IMG/VR virus record: IMGVR_UViG_3300025168_000012
Span: 1 to 48,489 of that record
DNA length: 48,489 bases
Source of the DNA: a virus
Strand: one strand, 5' to 3'
A program made the position numbers and the translations under genes. Below the pieces are notes generated by a model. It saw nothing but the letters and a program-made list of their open reading frames with translations. It made no database searches and was not told where the DNA came from. Every line of letters begins with the position of its first letter. Position 1 is the stretch's first letter. Below, one piece after another: positions 43,119-48,489 of this stretch.

Positions 43119-43147
43119 AGCATAGCACGGTCGGGTTTGTGTGTCAA
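43119..43147 (-). promoter_or_regulatory. Leftward promoter of the replication operon with overlapping dyad
   Basis: Read leftward: TTGACA (43147-43142), 17 bases, TATGCT (43124-43119). A dyad CCCGAC (43113-43118)/GTCGGG (43130-43135) surrounds the -10 box, with AACCC/GGGTT-like extension. It may be an operator or a hairpin near the transcript start. It lies 33 bases before the SSB start. Confidence 0.85.
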
Positions 43148-43148
43148 G

Positions 43149-43355
43149 CTAAATTTCAGCTAAGTAATTTAAAAAGTTTGGCAGTTGATTAAAAACAAAT
43201 TCTTCAGTTAGTTTTGTATCACTTTTTCGATTCATCAAAACAAAACCTATGAATTTTTCTTTAACTACTTTGTTAGGGCATGGACAACCTATATGTAGTG
43301 CAAACATCTTTGCCCAATAATCATCAAGAAGTAACCGTTCTTTTTCCTTTGTCAT
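43149..43355 (-). CDS. Hypothetical protein, 68 aa
   Basis: The ATG has GGAGA five bases upstream and overlaps the stop of the AP2-like gene (ATGA). It contains CPCP (about residues 24-27), a possible partial metal or redox site, and a charged helical start (MTKEKERLLLDDYWAKMFAL). It ends just before the promoter of the SSB operon, so it closes the upstream early transcript. No family is recognised. Confidence 0.6.
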   Translation of the reverse strand: MTKEKERLLLDDYWAKMFALHIGCPCPNKVVKEKFIGFVLMNRKSDTKLTEEFVFNQLPNFLNYLAEI

Positions 43356-43558
43356 TGTGGTCTCCGCATATGACTTTGTTCAAAATAACTTTGTACGACT
43401 TTGTTCAAAATAACTTTCGTTGCTGCATCCTGGAACGTTACAAACCGGCCCAGAAACCTCTGACCGTCACGTGCCAACCAAGAGTTGCGAGTGTTACACC
43501 ATGATACTCCTGTGACATGTGATGACGGTCTGATTGTAGTGCGAACTTGTGTATTCAT
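43352..43558 (-). CDS. AP2-like DNA-binding protein, 68 aa, with altered C-terminus
   Basis: Residues of about 16-50 (TGVSWCNTRNSWLAR, then FLGRFVTFQDAATK) match the compact AP2/integrase-type DNA-binding fold of three beta strands and a helix, found in phage homing-endonuclease-related and regulatory proteins. The C-terminus is read through a 25-base tandem duplication that shifts the frame, so the last 15-20 residues are probably new. It has a GGAG box and overlaps the next gene. It is a plausible early regulator; the target is unknown. Confidence 0.65.
   Translation of the reverse strand: MNTQVRTTIRPSSHVTGVSWCNTRNSWLARDGQRFLGRFVTFQDAATKVILNKVVQSYFEQSHMRRPQ
43372..43417 (-). repeat. 25-base tandem duplication in the AP2-like gene
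   Basis: A 21-base sequence at 43372-43392 recurs exactly at 43397-43417 with GTAC between (25-base period). It lies in the 3-prime part of the AP2-like gene. As 25 is not a multiple of three, the second copy is read in another frame, replacing the original C-terminus. It looks like a recent slippage or recombination event. Confidence 0.9.
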
Positions 43559-43791
43559 TTAGTTTCTCCAAAGGCTTCGATTGATAATTCTCTATACTTT
43601 TCTTTTTGAATGTTCACTAAGCGCTGAACGTATCTCTGACGAGCCATTAGACTCTTCGATATTAGTTTTTCAAACTCTGAAGCAGGGAGTTCATCGATAA
43701 AGTTATCATTCTCTACAGTGAGTTCGTCATTCTTTTGGAATACCTTGTCGATAAGTATGTCGTTTTCTAAATTTTGATATTCATCACTCAT
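43555..43791 (-). CDS. Hypothetical acidic protein, 78 aa
   Basis: The start is chosen at 43791, where the ATG overlaps the upstream stop as ATGA with AAGGTG upstream; a longer frame from 43836 overlaps the previous gene heavily. The first half is Asp/Glu/Asn-rich (EYQNLENDILIDKVFQKND), and the second half is basic and helical (MARQRYVQRLVNIQKEKYR). It is a charge-polarised small helical protein, unknown, in a chain of coupled early genes. Confidence 0.65.
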   Translation of the reverse strand: MSDEYQNLENDILIDKVFQKNDELTVENDNFIDELPASEFEKLISKSLMARQRYVQRLVNIQKEKYRELSIEAFGETK

Positions 43792-44336
43792 TTCATTGTC
43801 ACCTTCATAAATTCTGGGGTTGGTCGGTTGGTCCATCTTGCAAAGTCTTTCTTATATTGTGAATAATAATTACGGTAGCCGTCAACAGGATTCTCTGACT
43901 TCACATCGTCCGGCATACATTGCGGAACTACTGTTGCGTCGTTCGAAAACGACAAATTCCTTGGTAAGATTTCTAAATATCGAGCTAGCTTTATATAAGT
44001 TGCGTGGTCTTTGTCGTATCTATAAGTGTACTCCTCACATAGGTGATGCCACAAAAGTTGAAGCCAGTTATAATTCCAAGGTGACTCTCGCACCCATATA
44101 GCACTCGGGTGTTTAACAAAACAAGCCTTGTACAAATTGTCCTCAAAGTCAGCATCAGGATGTTGCCATCTTTTAATTTTGCGGCCACTTGAACTGTCTA
44201 TGTACATCTCACCATCAAGTACACGATGTGTTGTGCTGAGTAGCTGTGCATACTCTACAATCATCTTCACTACGTGCTTGTCACAATGCAGCTTAGCACT
44301 TTCAACAGCGCTTGAATCTAGATAAAAAATATTCAT
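43788..44336 (-). CDS. Conserved phage protein with HCDKHVVKM motif, 182 aa
   Basis: The start at 44336 overlaps the upstream stop (ATGA); a longer frame from 44384 is less likely. The opening MNIFYLDSSAVESAKLHCDK with VVKMIVEYAQLLSTTHRVL is a strong signature that I recall from many phages of diverse hosts, without known function. Later parts carry conserved-looking HPSAIWVRES, NWLQLLWHHLCEEY and the ending GYRNYYSQYKKDFARW. Several His, Cys and Asp residues could bind a metal. An enzyme of DNA or nucleotide metabolism is possible but unproven. Confidence 0.78.
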   Translation of the reverse strand: MNIFYLDSSAVESAKLHCDKHVVKMIVEYAQLLSTTHRVLDGEMYIDSSSGRKIKRWQHPDADFEDNLYKACFVKHPSAIWVRESPWNYNWLQLLWHHLCEEYTYRYDKDHATYIKLARYLEILPRNLSFSNDATVVPQCMPDDVKSENPVDGYRNYYSQYKKDFARWTNRPTPEFMKVTMK

Positions 44337-44560
44337 TTGGACTCTACTATATATTGTGTAACACAAGATGACCACTGCGCCCACGAAGATGATAGGTTGG
44401 TTGCAGTCGTATCGATAAAGTGTTTTGGATACAAATCAACCGCTAGTAGGTTAAGCATATCAAGAATACGCTCGTGAACCTCTTCGACTCCACAAGCCTG
44501 TAAACCCTGAACTACAATAGGGAGCGTGGTTACGGTCATAAAGTCGGCAACCTCTACCAT
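44333..44560 (-). CDS. Hypothetical protein, 75 aa
   Basis: ATG at 44560 behind AGGAG, ATGA overlap with the next gene. The product is hydrophobic-helical with acidic residues (ADFMTVTTLPIVVQGLQACG, HERILDMLNLLAVDL); no transmembrane segment is certain. It is the first of five overlapping early genes (44560 to 43149). No family is recognised. Confidence 0.65.
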   Translation of the reverse strand: MVEVADFMTVTTLPIVVQGLQACGVEEVHERILDMLNLLAVDLYPKHFIDTTATNLSSSWAQWSSCVTQYIVESK

Positions 44561-44657
44561 TTTAGGTATCTCCTAATATAACTACATAGTTTTATCACCA
44601 TAATTTTGACAGTTACTTGAAGTACAAGTAGACGTGCTCTCAATTTGGTGCCTAACA

Positions 44658-44834
44658 TTAACATAATGTGAGTTCTACATTCAGAAATAGAAAAGCTAAT
44701 CGTATATCCTTCTTCGCTATATTAAAATGTAGTCGGGGAGTGTGCGATAAATACACATCAATACAGTTTGTGTTCCATTCAAAAATAAATCCGCATCCTT
44801 CTCCATATCGTTCTTGTGATGTCTGTAAAATCAT
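44658..44834 (-). CDS. Small hypothetical protein, 58 aa
   Basis: ATG at 44834 follows AAGGA by six bases, good spacing. The product (MILQTSQERYGEGCGFIFEW, then a strand-rich end) has mixed beta character and ends in hydrophobic LAFLFLNVELTLC. It is below the usual 60-codon cut-off. The opposite-strand frame over it (44668-44946) has no ribosome binding site and is rejected. Function is unknown. Confidence 0.65.
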   Translation of the reverse strand: MILQTSQERYGEGCGFIFEWNTNCIDVYLSHTPRLHFNIAKKDIRLAFLFLNVELTLC

Positions 44835-44887
44835 TTTTTATCCTTTTAAAAAAGAGCCTTTTATTGACATGCTCAGGTCAAAATTAT

Positions 44888-44998
44888 TTAAGTTAGTGAA
44901 TTATAAATTCTTCTGCAAATTAAACCTGCTCTTGTTGAGCGTTTAGTAATTGCTAAGAAGAGTAGAAACGATTGCTTCTTCATAAACTTTTTCATCAT
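44888..44998 (-). CDS. Small basic hypothetical protein, 36 aa
   Basis: Two ATG codons at 44998 and 44995 follow AAAGGG; the second has the better spacing. The product is basic and hydrophobic (MKKFMKKQSFLLFLAITKRS), with a short hydrophobic centre flanked by Lys/Arg, perhaps membrane-associating. It lies 14 bases after the DUF932 gene and before the 58-aa gene. Real expression is likely from the good position but unproven. Confidence 0.5.
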   Translation of the reverse strand: MMKKFMKKQSFLLFLAITKRSTRAGLICRRIYNSLT

Positions 44999-45012
44999 GT
45001 TACCCTTTGTAG

Positions 45013-45981
45013 TTAAGCCGCTAGTAGGAAGTTATTCATTACTTCACTTGCCTTGTCAGTTCTGCGTTGCATCAAAGCTATTTTATTTTTAGACGATGAT
45101 GGTGCGTGAGTAGACCAGTCTGTAATTGTATTATAAACTGACCACAAGTTCGGTCCCATTTGTGGTGCGTAATGATTATGATACTTATCCATCAAATATT
45201 TCAGAGTACGATTAGTTATGTTATCGCCCCAGCTAATATCTTGAACATCATCCTTGTAGTTCGCTACGTTTGCAAATATTTCTAACACTAACCGTCCTGC
45301 CGCAGGAGTATTGTATAGCTCATGCCATAACTCTATTTCATCTTCAATGATATTTGCTGCCTTGCCTAACACCGATACACCTAAGTCTATATCAAGTTTG
45401 TTTGTGTGTCGAGATTTGTAAATGGAGGCAGGGTTTCGTATAAATATTTGTGAATTCAGACATGCTGCCTGATGAAAACCCAAGGATAGAATAAAACTCC
45501 ACACTCCATTGAAACTTGATAGCGCCATGACCTTAATATTACCTGTGTCTCCATCAGGTGTTAAGTATTTCTTACAGGGTAGTGTGTATTCGACAAGACA
45601 CATACCTCCGTTGGGAGATACAGATATTCTTTCTTGAATACCTGTAGCGTCGAGGTTACAACGCTCAATCATGTCCCTAGTTTTATCTATCATCGTAGGA
45701 TATTGAATAGGTTTATAACGTAGCCCATGAATTGCGATAGGTTCGCCTGTATCCTCACGATAATAAACTTCTTTGGAGTTGTAACTTCTCAGTGTGCCAT
45801 CTATATCATTTGAGAATGGAGTGAATTGTCCTATCCGTGGACCTGCGAACAGCCGTACAGATTTAGAATCCTCAATCTGATATATCACCTTAGCTTTCTT
45901 CACGTTAAAATCCGCATCTCCATAGCCATTTTCACGTAGCCCTTGGACTGCTTCAAAGTTACTATTCAATGTATGTAGCAT
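45013..45981 (-). CDS. DUF932 phage/plasmid-like protein
   Basis: 322 aa, the usual length for the DUF932 family. The C-terminal block with NTITDWSTHAPSSSKNKIA followed by RRTDKASEVMNNFL is characteristic. The family is found in phages and plasmids, often as an abundant early gene; function is not established, though a link to replication or host takeover has been proposed. A strong CGGAGA box is present. A leftward promoter candidate (46034-46063) lies 53 bases upstream, and the repeat array at 46161-46266 lies beyond that. Confidence 0.88.
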   Translation of the reverse strand: MLHTLNSNFEAVQGLRENGYGDADFNVKKAKVIYQIEDSKSVRLFAGPRIGQFTPFSNDIDGTLRSYNSKEVYYREDTGEPIAIHGLRYKPIQYPTMIDKTRDMIERCNLDATGIQERISVSPNGGMCLVEYTLPCKKYLTPDGDTGNIKVMALSSFNGVWSFILSLGFHQAACLNSQIFIRNPASIYKSRHTNKLDIDLGVSVLGKAANIIEDEIELWHELYNTPAAGRLVLEIFANVANYKDDVQDISWGDNITNRTLKYLMDKYHNHYAPQMGPNLWSVYNTITDWSTHAPSSSKNKIALMQRRTDKASEVMNNFLLAA

Positions 45982-46033
45982 TTTGTATCTCCGTTAGTTA
46001 AAATAAAACCGCCCTTCAACGACGATTGCAAAC

Positions 46034-46063
46034 AGCCTAACACACCCCGGAACCGCTTGTCAA
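46034..46063 (-). promoter_or_regulatory. Leftward promoter candidate before the DUF932 gene
   Basis: Read leftward: perfect TTGACA (46063-46058), 18 bases, TAGGCT (46039-46034), which keeps the T, A and final T of the -10 consensus. It is moderate in strength. It lies back to back with the rightward promoter at 46090-46118, recalling the divergent pair at 2126-2202. Confidence 0.55.
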
Positions 46064-46089
46064 CCCCTTGGCGAATATTAAAGTAGGTA

Positions 46090-46118
46090 TTGACAGCCAT
46101 TTAAAAATATGCTATAGT
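46090..46118 (+). promoter_or_regulatory. Rightward sigma70 promoter into the 10-bp repeat array
   Basis: TTGACA at 46090-46095, 17 bases, TATAGT at 46113-46118 (five of six). Transcription would start near 46125 and run into a small hairpin (46127-46142), then the repeat array, antisense to the leftward genes beyond it. No rightward gene follows, so the product would be non-coding. Confidence 0.82.
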
Positions 46119-46160
46119 TTTTTTCAAAACTCTTTAGAGTTTCTTTATAAAAAAAACAAC

Positions 46161-46266
46161 AAGAACTCTAAAGAACTCTAAAGAACTCTAAAGAACCTTA
46201 AAGAACCTTAAAGAACCTTAAAGAACCTTAAAGAACCTTAAAGAACTCTAAAGAACCTTAAAGAAT
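46161..46266. repeat. Ten 10-bp tandem repeats, origin-like
   Basis: Three AAGAACTCTA, five AAGAACCTTA, one AAGAACTCTA and one AAGAACCTTA units run head to tail from 46161 to 46260, with a partial eleventh. The period equals one DNA helical turn. The array is followed by about 80 bases almost wholly A and T (46261-46345) and preceded by the rightward promoter. Iterons next to AT-rich DNA and a promoter are the usual parts of a replication origin; the role is inferred. Confidence 0.93.
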
Positions 46267-46305
46267 CTTTGTAACTCTTTAATATATAAAGAATTTAATA
46301 AGTTT

Positions 46306-46448
46306 TTAAAGTTCTTTAAAAGGTTTTAAGAAACTATTTTTTATTTGTTTCAGTAGATTAGCTTTGTCCTTACGTGAATAATCCTTTTTAGATTTATGTG
46401 AATGAGATTTCTTTAGAATCTCTGGACTCCCTACTTGCTTTTTCATTT
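46306..46448 (-). pseudogene. Possible small Lys-rich gene interrupted or frameshifted at A7
   Basis: The ATG at 46448 lies 11 bases after a GGAG. The zero frame stops after five codons, just past a run of seven A (about 46438-46445). In the -1 frame the sequence stays open for about 45 codons (KKQVGSPEILKKSHSHKSKK, then a Lys/Asn-rich end) to a TAA at 46306-46308. This is either programmed or accidental -1 slippage on A7, a one-base sequencing or assembly error, or a broken gene. The product would be about 47 aa, very basic. Confidence 0.4.
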
Positions 46449-46452
46449 TTAA

Positions 46453-46665
46453 TTAATCTCCTTTAGTAGTTATCAATTTAAAATCATCATCGTTTGTTGA
46501 GTGTACCCAGCGAGAAGTGTTGAGATTACCATTCCATATACGCCACCAAGGACCAACTTCATTTGAAAAAAATACAGCATTTGTTACTTGTATAATTGAC
46601 CAACCTGTATCCCCGTCGCGCTTGCAGCGTTCTTCGCCCTTCTTAGTTTTAGGTATAAGTTGCAT
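46453..46665 (-). CDS. Hypothetical protein, 70 aa
   Basis: ATG at 46665 behind GAGG inside the end of the Gp88-like gene. It is Lys-rich at the start (KTKKGEERCKRDGD), then aromatic (WSIIQVTNAVFFSNEVGPWW), with a beta pattern suggesting a compact domain. No family is recognised. It belongs to the leftward early block. Confidence 0.65.
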   Translation of the reverse strand: MQLIPKTKKGEERCKRDGDTGWSIIQVTNAVFFSNEVGPWWRIWNGNLNTSRWVHSTNDDDFKLITTKGD

Positions 46666-46666
46666 T

Positions 46667-47506
46667 TTAATTCCTCTTCATTATGTCATGAAACTCTTTT
46701 AAGTTTGCCAGAGTAACAAAGAAAGAATTAGAAATCAAATTTTCTTGTCGTCTCTGAGCTTTATTTGAACCTTTACGTTTTAAACTACCTAATAAATCGC
46801 TTGGGTCGAGATGTCTCAGGTCATTCTCATCAAAGGATAATATATTTGGAGGCAATTGCAAGCCATCATCCTTCAAATTCTTTGTATTAAATGCCATTGC
46901 AATTCTATAATCACGTTGTAGTGCCTTGCGTAATGCGTTCTTCGATTGCTTGGTATACATAGAACCACTAAAAGTTAAATCATAATTTGTTTGAACATTT
47001 TTGCGTAGCCTACTTAATACTTTAGTATAATCATAGAACATTGAGTTCGGTCGTTGCGCTATAATATACTCAAAGTCTATATCACTTGTACCATTTAATC
47101 TAAAGAGTGCAGGTAGGTTATCACGTTTCGCTTTTCGCTCTGCACTATCTATTTCAATAAGTAATTGCTGATTAAACCAATTGTTTCTGAGTAAATATAA
47201 AATAGTCTTTTTTGTTGTGGCATTTTGAGCTGGCGTCATACCTAGCTGACCACTCGAAATTAAACAATCACGCTTACATCCAGATGCATCAGCGCCACTA
47301 CATAAAGTTTTCATTGCTACCTTATCTGCCGGTTGCAGATACATGATGTAAGTATTAAATTTAGCAGAACCCATTTCCGTTTTAGTACCAGTACCAAATA
47401 ACTTCATAGATTCATTTAAGTAATCTAAGTTGTCATATGCCCAGACCTTTGCGGTTTGCTGTAGCTTGTCGCTATTGTGTATTTCTTTTGTAGTTATATT
47501 AAACAT
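46667..47506 (-). CDS. Gp88-like protein with cysteine cluster, 279 aa
   Basis: After an N-terminal region, GSAKFNTYIMYLQPADK leads into a cluster of three Cys (69, 77 and 81: CSGADASGCKRDC), then SGQLGMTPAQNATTKKT and RLNGTSDIDFEY. This order resembles the Gp88-type phage family, whose first part binds a metal or Fe-S cluster through such cysteines and whose function is unknown. The C-terminal part is basic (KRKGSNKAQRRQ). GAGG seven bases upstream supports the start. The family likeness is by eye. Confidence 0.65.
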   Translation of the reverse strand: MFNITTKEIHNSDKLQQTAKVWAYDNLDYLNESMKLFGTGTKTEMGSAKFNTYIMYLQPADKVAMKTLCSGADASGCKRDCLISSGQLGMTPAQNATTKKTILYLLRNNWFNQQLLIEIDSAERKAKRDNLPALFRLNGTSDIDFEYIIAQRPNSMFYDYTKVLSRLRKNVQTNYDLTFSGSMYTKQSKNALRKALQRDYRIAMAFNTKNLKDDGLQLPPNILSFDENDLRHLDPSDLLGSLKRKGSNKAQRRQENLISNSFFVTLANLKEFHDIMKRN

Positions 47507-47527
47507 TTTAAATCCTCTATTAAACTT

Positions 47528-47722
47528 TCAAAAGATGTAATATGCTACTTTCAAAGATTTGGGGTACACAGATACAGCATACGCTTTATTCTGTTCTGTT
47601 CGATAAACTACAACACACATAGTTTTTTCTGGAAACAACACATTATCTCTAAATTCCACAGTCAACTCACTTTTAGCATTCACAAGTTCCTTGAAAAATT
47701 TATCTTTGGATACTTGTTTCAT
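47528..47722 (-). CDS. Hypothetical protein, 64 aa
   Basis: I choose the ATG at 47722 (GGAG seven bases upstream); a frame from 47755 lies within the neighbour. It overlaps the previous gene by 23 bases. A basic helical start (MKQVSKDKFFKELVNAK) leads to strands (ELTVEFRDNVLF, MCVVVYRTEQNKAYAVSVYP). It is a small alpha/beta protein with no recognised family, probably an early host-interaction factor. Confidence 0.65.
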   Translation of the reverse strand: MKQVSKDKFFKELVNAKSELTVEFRDNVLFPEKTMCVVVYRTEQNKAYAVSVYPKSLKVAYYIF

Positions 47723-47978
47723 TTTCAATCTCCATTGTTGGTAATTCAATTTCAATTATTTTATACGCCGACCAAACTTCTTTACTTTCCGAATGTATTA
47801 CTTTGTTATTTTCTATTGTTGCGTAGCTTTCCCATTTCCAGCCCCGCGCATCTTCCCAATCTTCATCTAAACCTAACTTCATATGCTTAATTGCACCTTC
47901 TTTGCTATCAAACATGTTAATACATTCCCATTGTTCAATCATATGCCCACAATATCGCAGTAAAATAAACTGGTTCAT
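47700..47978 (-). CDS. Hypothetical early protein, 92 aa
   Basis: ATG at 47978 behind AAGGGG. It is Trp- and Glu-rich (IEQWECINMFDSKEGAIKHM, DWEDARGWKWESYA) with an acidic C-terminal part. It lies among the first genes of the leftward block from the right end. No family is recognised; acidic small early proteins often target host factors, but that is only a general expectation. Confidence 0.65.
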   Translation of the reverse strand: MNQFILLRYCGHMIEQWECINMFDSKEGAIKHMKLGLDEDWEDARGWKWESYATIENNKVIHSESKEVWSAYKIIEIELPTMEIENETSIQR

Positions 47979-47979
47979 T

Positions 47980-48048
47980 TTATAAACCCCTTTTAGTTAT
48001 CTTTAAGGATTGTATCGCAGATGTAGCGACTTGATATACATAATTCAT
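47980..48048 (-). CDS. Tiny peptide between the first early genes, 22 aa
   Basis: Its ATG overlaps the stop of the 39-aa gene (ATGA), and its end carries the AAGGGG that serves the 92-aa gene. The peptide (MNYVYQVATSAIQSLKITKR) has no recognisable family. It could be a coupling peptide that carries ribosomes to the next gene. Support is only positional. Confidence 0.35.
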   Translation of the reverse strand: MNYVYQVATSAIQSLKITKRGL

Positions 48049-48164
48049 TTACATAACTCCAATAGCAACAGTTGTTCTTGATAATAGTTTTCAAATAAAT
48101 TACCTATAACTAATCCTGTTACTATTCCAGCAGATATAAGTAATGCCATCACGACTTCATTCAT
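48045..48164 (-). CDS. Small membrane protein, 39 aa, first early gene
   Basis: The ATG at 48164 has GGAG eight bases upstream; that GGAG is the last unit of the 22-base repeat array. One hydrophobic segment (VVMALLISAGIVTGLVIG) is followed by an acidic, polar part (NLFENYYQEQ). It is probably a single-span inner membrane protein. As the gene nearest the right end, it would enter and be transcribed first if the right end is injected first. The role is unknown. Confidence 0.6.
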   Translation of the reverse strand: MNEVVMALLISAGIVTGLVIGNLFENYYQEQLLLLELCK

Positions 48165-48172
48165 TTTATTAG

Positions 48173-48290
48173 CTCCATTAGAAATTCAATGAGACTCCAT
48201 TAGAAATTCAATGAGACTCCATTAGAAATTCAATGAGACTCCATTAGAAATTCAATGAGACTCCATTAGAAATTCAATGAGACTCCATTA
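48173..48290. repeat. Five 22-bp tandem repeats upstream of the first early gene
   Basis: Five exact 22-base units of CTCCATTAGAAATTCAATGA plus GA run from 48173 to 48282, with eight further bases of a sixth. The period is two helical turns. On the leftward strand each unit carries a Shine-Dalgarno-like AATGGAG and a 4-codon mini-frame; the last unit provides the ribosome binding site for the 39-aa gene. A regulatory or binding-site array is likely. Confidence 0.93.
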
Positions 48291-48448
48291 GCGCAAAAAA
48301 GTCAAGCATGGTCGAAAAATAAAGACAAGCGTAGTCAAAACAATAGCTTGCAACGCTCGAACTGTTCGACCGAGACGACACACTGCCACATCTTGGCGTG
48401 TGCTGTCAAGTCTCCAAGAAACCCTAGCAAAATCAACAGCTTGGGTAG
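48291..48448. other. Non-coding right-end region with TTGAC boxes
   Basis: No gene supported. On the leftward strand TTGACA (48409-48404) and two TTGACT (48338-48333 and 48305-48300) occur. Only the last has a possible -10 at the right distance (TCTCAT at 48282-48277), so a leftward early promoter here is weak and unproven. A short dyad TCGAAC...TTCGA lies near 48357-48367. It probably forms the right half of the end or junction region. Confidence 0.4.
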
Positions 48449-48489
48449 CCAAGAGCAGCCAAGAGCAGCCAAGAGCAGCCAAGAGCAGC
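48449..48489. repeat. Right terminal copies of the 10-bp repeat
   Basis: Four perfect copies of CCAAGAGCAG plus one base end the window, identical to its first 41 bases. The array begins abruptly after GGGTAG. If the molecule is circular or the ends overlap, the junction would hold one longer array of about ten or more copies. Confidence 0.96.

Noticed and set aside
44668-44946. Rightward 92-codon frame
   Set aside because: No ribosome binding site; it lies opposite two better supported small leftward genes (44658-44834, 44888-44998).
46161-48290. CRISPR array
   Set aside because: The repeats are head to tail without unique spacers, so these are simple tandem arrays.
48288-48482. Leftward 64-codon frame running out of the terminal repeat
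   Set aside because: Its start lies in tandem repeats, it has no ribosome binding site, and it covers the non-coding end region.
1-48489. tRNA genes, integrase or repressor genes
   Set aside because: None recognised on either strand; small or divergent tRNAs in intergenic gaps cannot be excluded without a covariance search.

Overview
The window is the complete or near-complete genome of a tailed bacteriophage, about 48.5 kb and visibly AT-rich. A DNA packaging, capsid, tail and lysis module runs rightward from about 2.25 to 33.2 kb. A leftward block from 48.2 to 33.2 kb holds replication, nucleotide and early genes. A short leftward arm of three genes sits at the left end. No integrase, repressor, CRISPR array or tRNA was recognised, so a virulent phage is the simplest reading. 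The gp4-like/T7-type short tail parts, large internal virion proteins and absence of tape-measure or sheath genes point to a podovirus-like particle. The A-type Fe-S carrier, NrdAB, family A polymerase and T7-style primase-helicase together resemble marine podoviruses, but the host cannot be named from this sequence.

Both ends consist of the same 10-bp tandem repeat: ten copies on the left and four on the right. The molecule is therefore either circular or terminally repetitive, or the assembly broke inside a repeat. No phage RNA polymerase is recognised, and several near-consensus host sigma70 promoters are present: a divergent pair at 2126-2202, one before the ssDNA-binding protein gene at 43119-43147, and a rightward one at 46090-46118.

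Layout: 1-260 terminal repeat and non-coding; 261-1978 three leftward accessory genes (unknown, predicted secreted, membrane coiled coil); 2255-8159 small and large terminase, decoration-like protein, portal and neck or assembly factors; 8270-10126 scaffold-like protein and major capsid; 10211-15736 small proteins, two tail-tube/hub-like proteins and a fibre with an S74 chaperone; 15817-30250 internal virion and DNA ejection proteins, including one of 2290 residues; 30247-33184 Fe-S carrier, holins, an M15-type endolysin, a SleB-like hydrolase and small proteins. On the other strand, 33205-36743 carries nrdB, nrdA and a DUF3310 protein; 36733-43086 carries endonuclease I, two PD-(D/E)XK proteins, DNA polymerase, primase-helicase and ssDNA-binding protein; 43149-48164 carries mostly small early proteins, a DUF932 protein and a Gp88-like protein.

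The leftward genes are tightly packed, often with 4-nt ATGA, TTGA or GTGA overlaps, which suggests translational coupling. The most unusual non-coding part is 46034-46345: divergent promoters, a rightward promoter firing into ten 10-bp repeats, then very AT-rich DNA. It looks like a candidate replication origin or a repeat-containing RNA. All family assignments were made by reading protein motifs by eye; no database search was possible.
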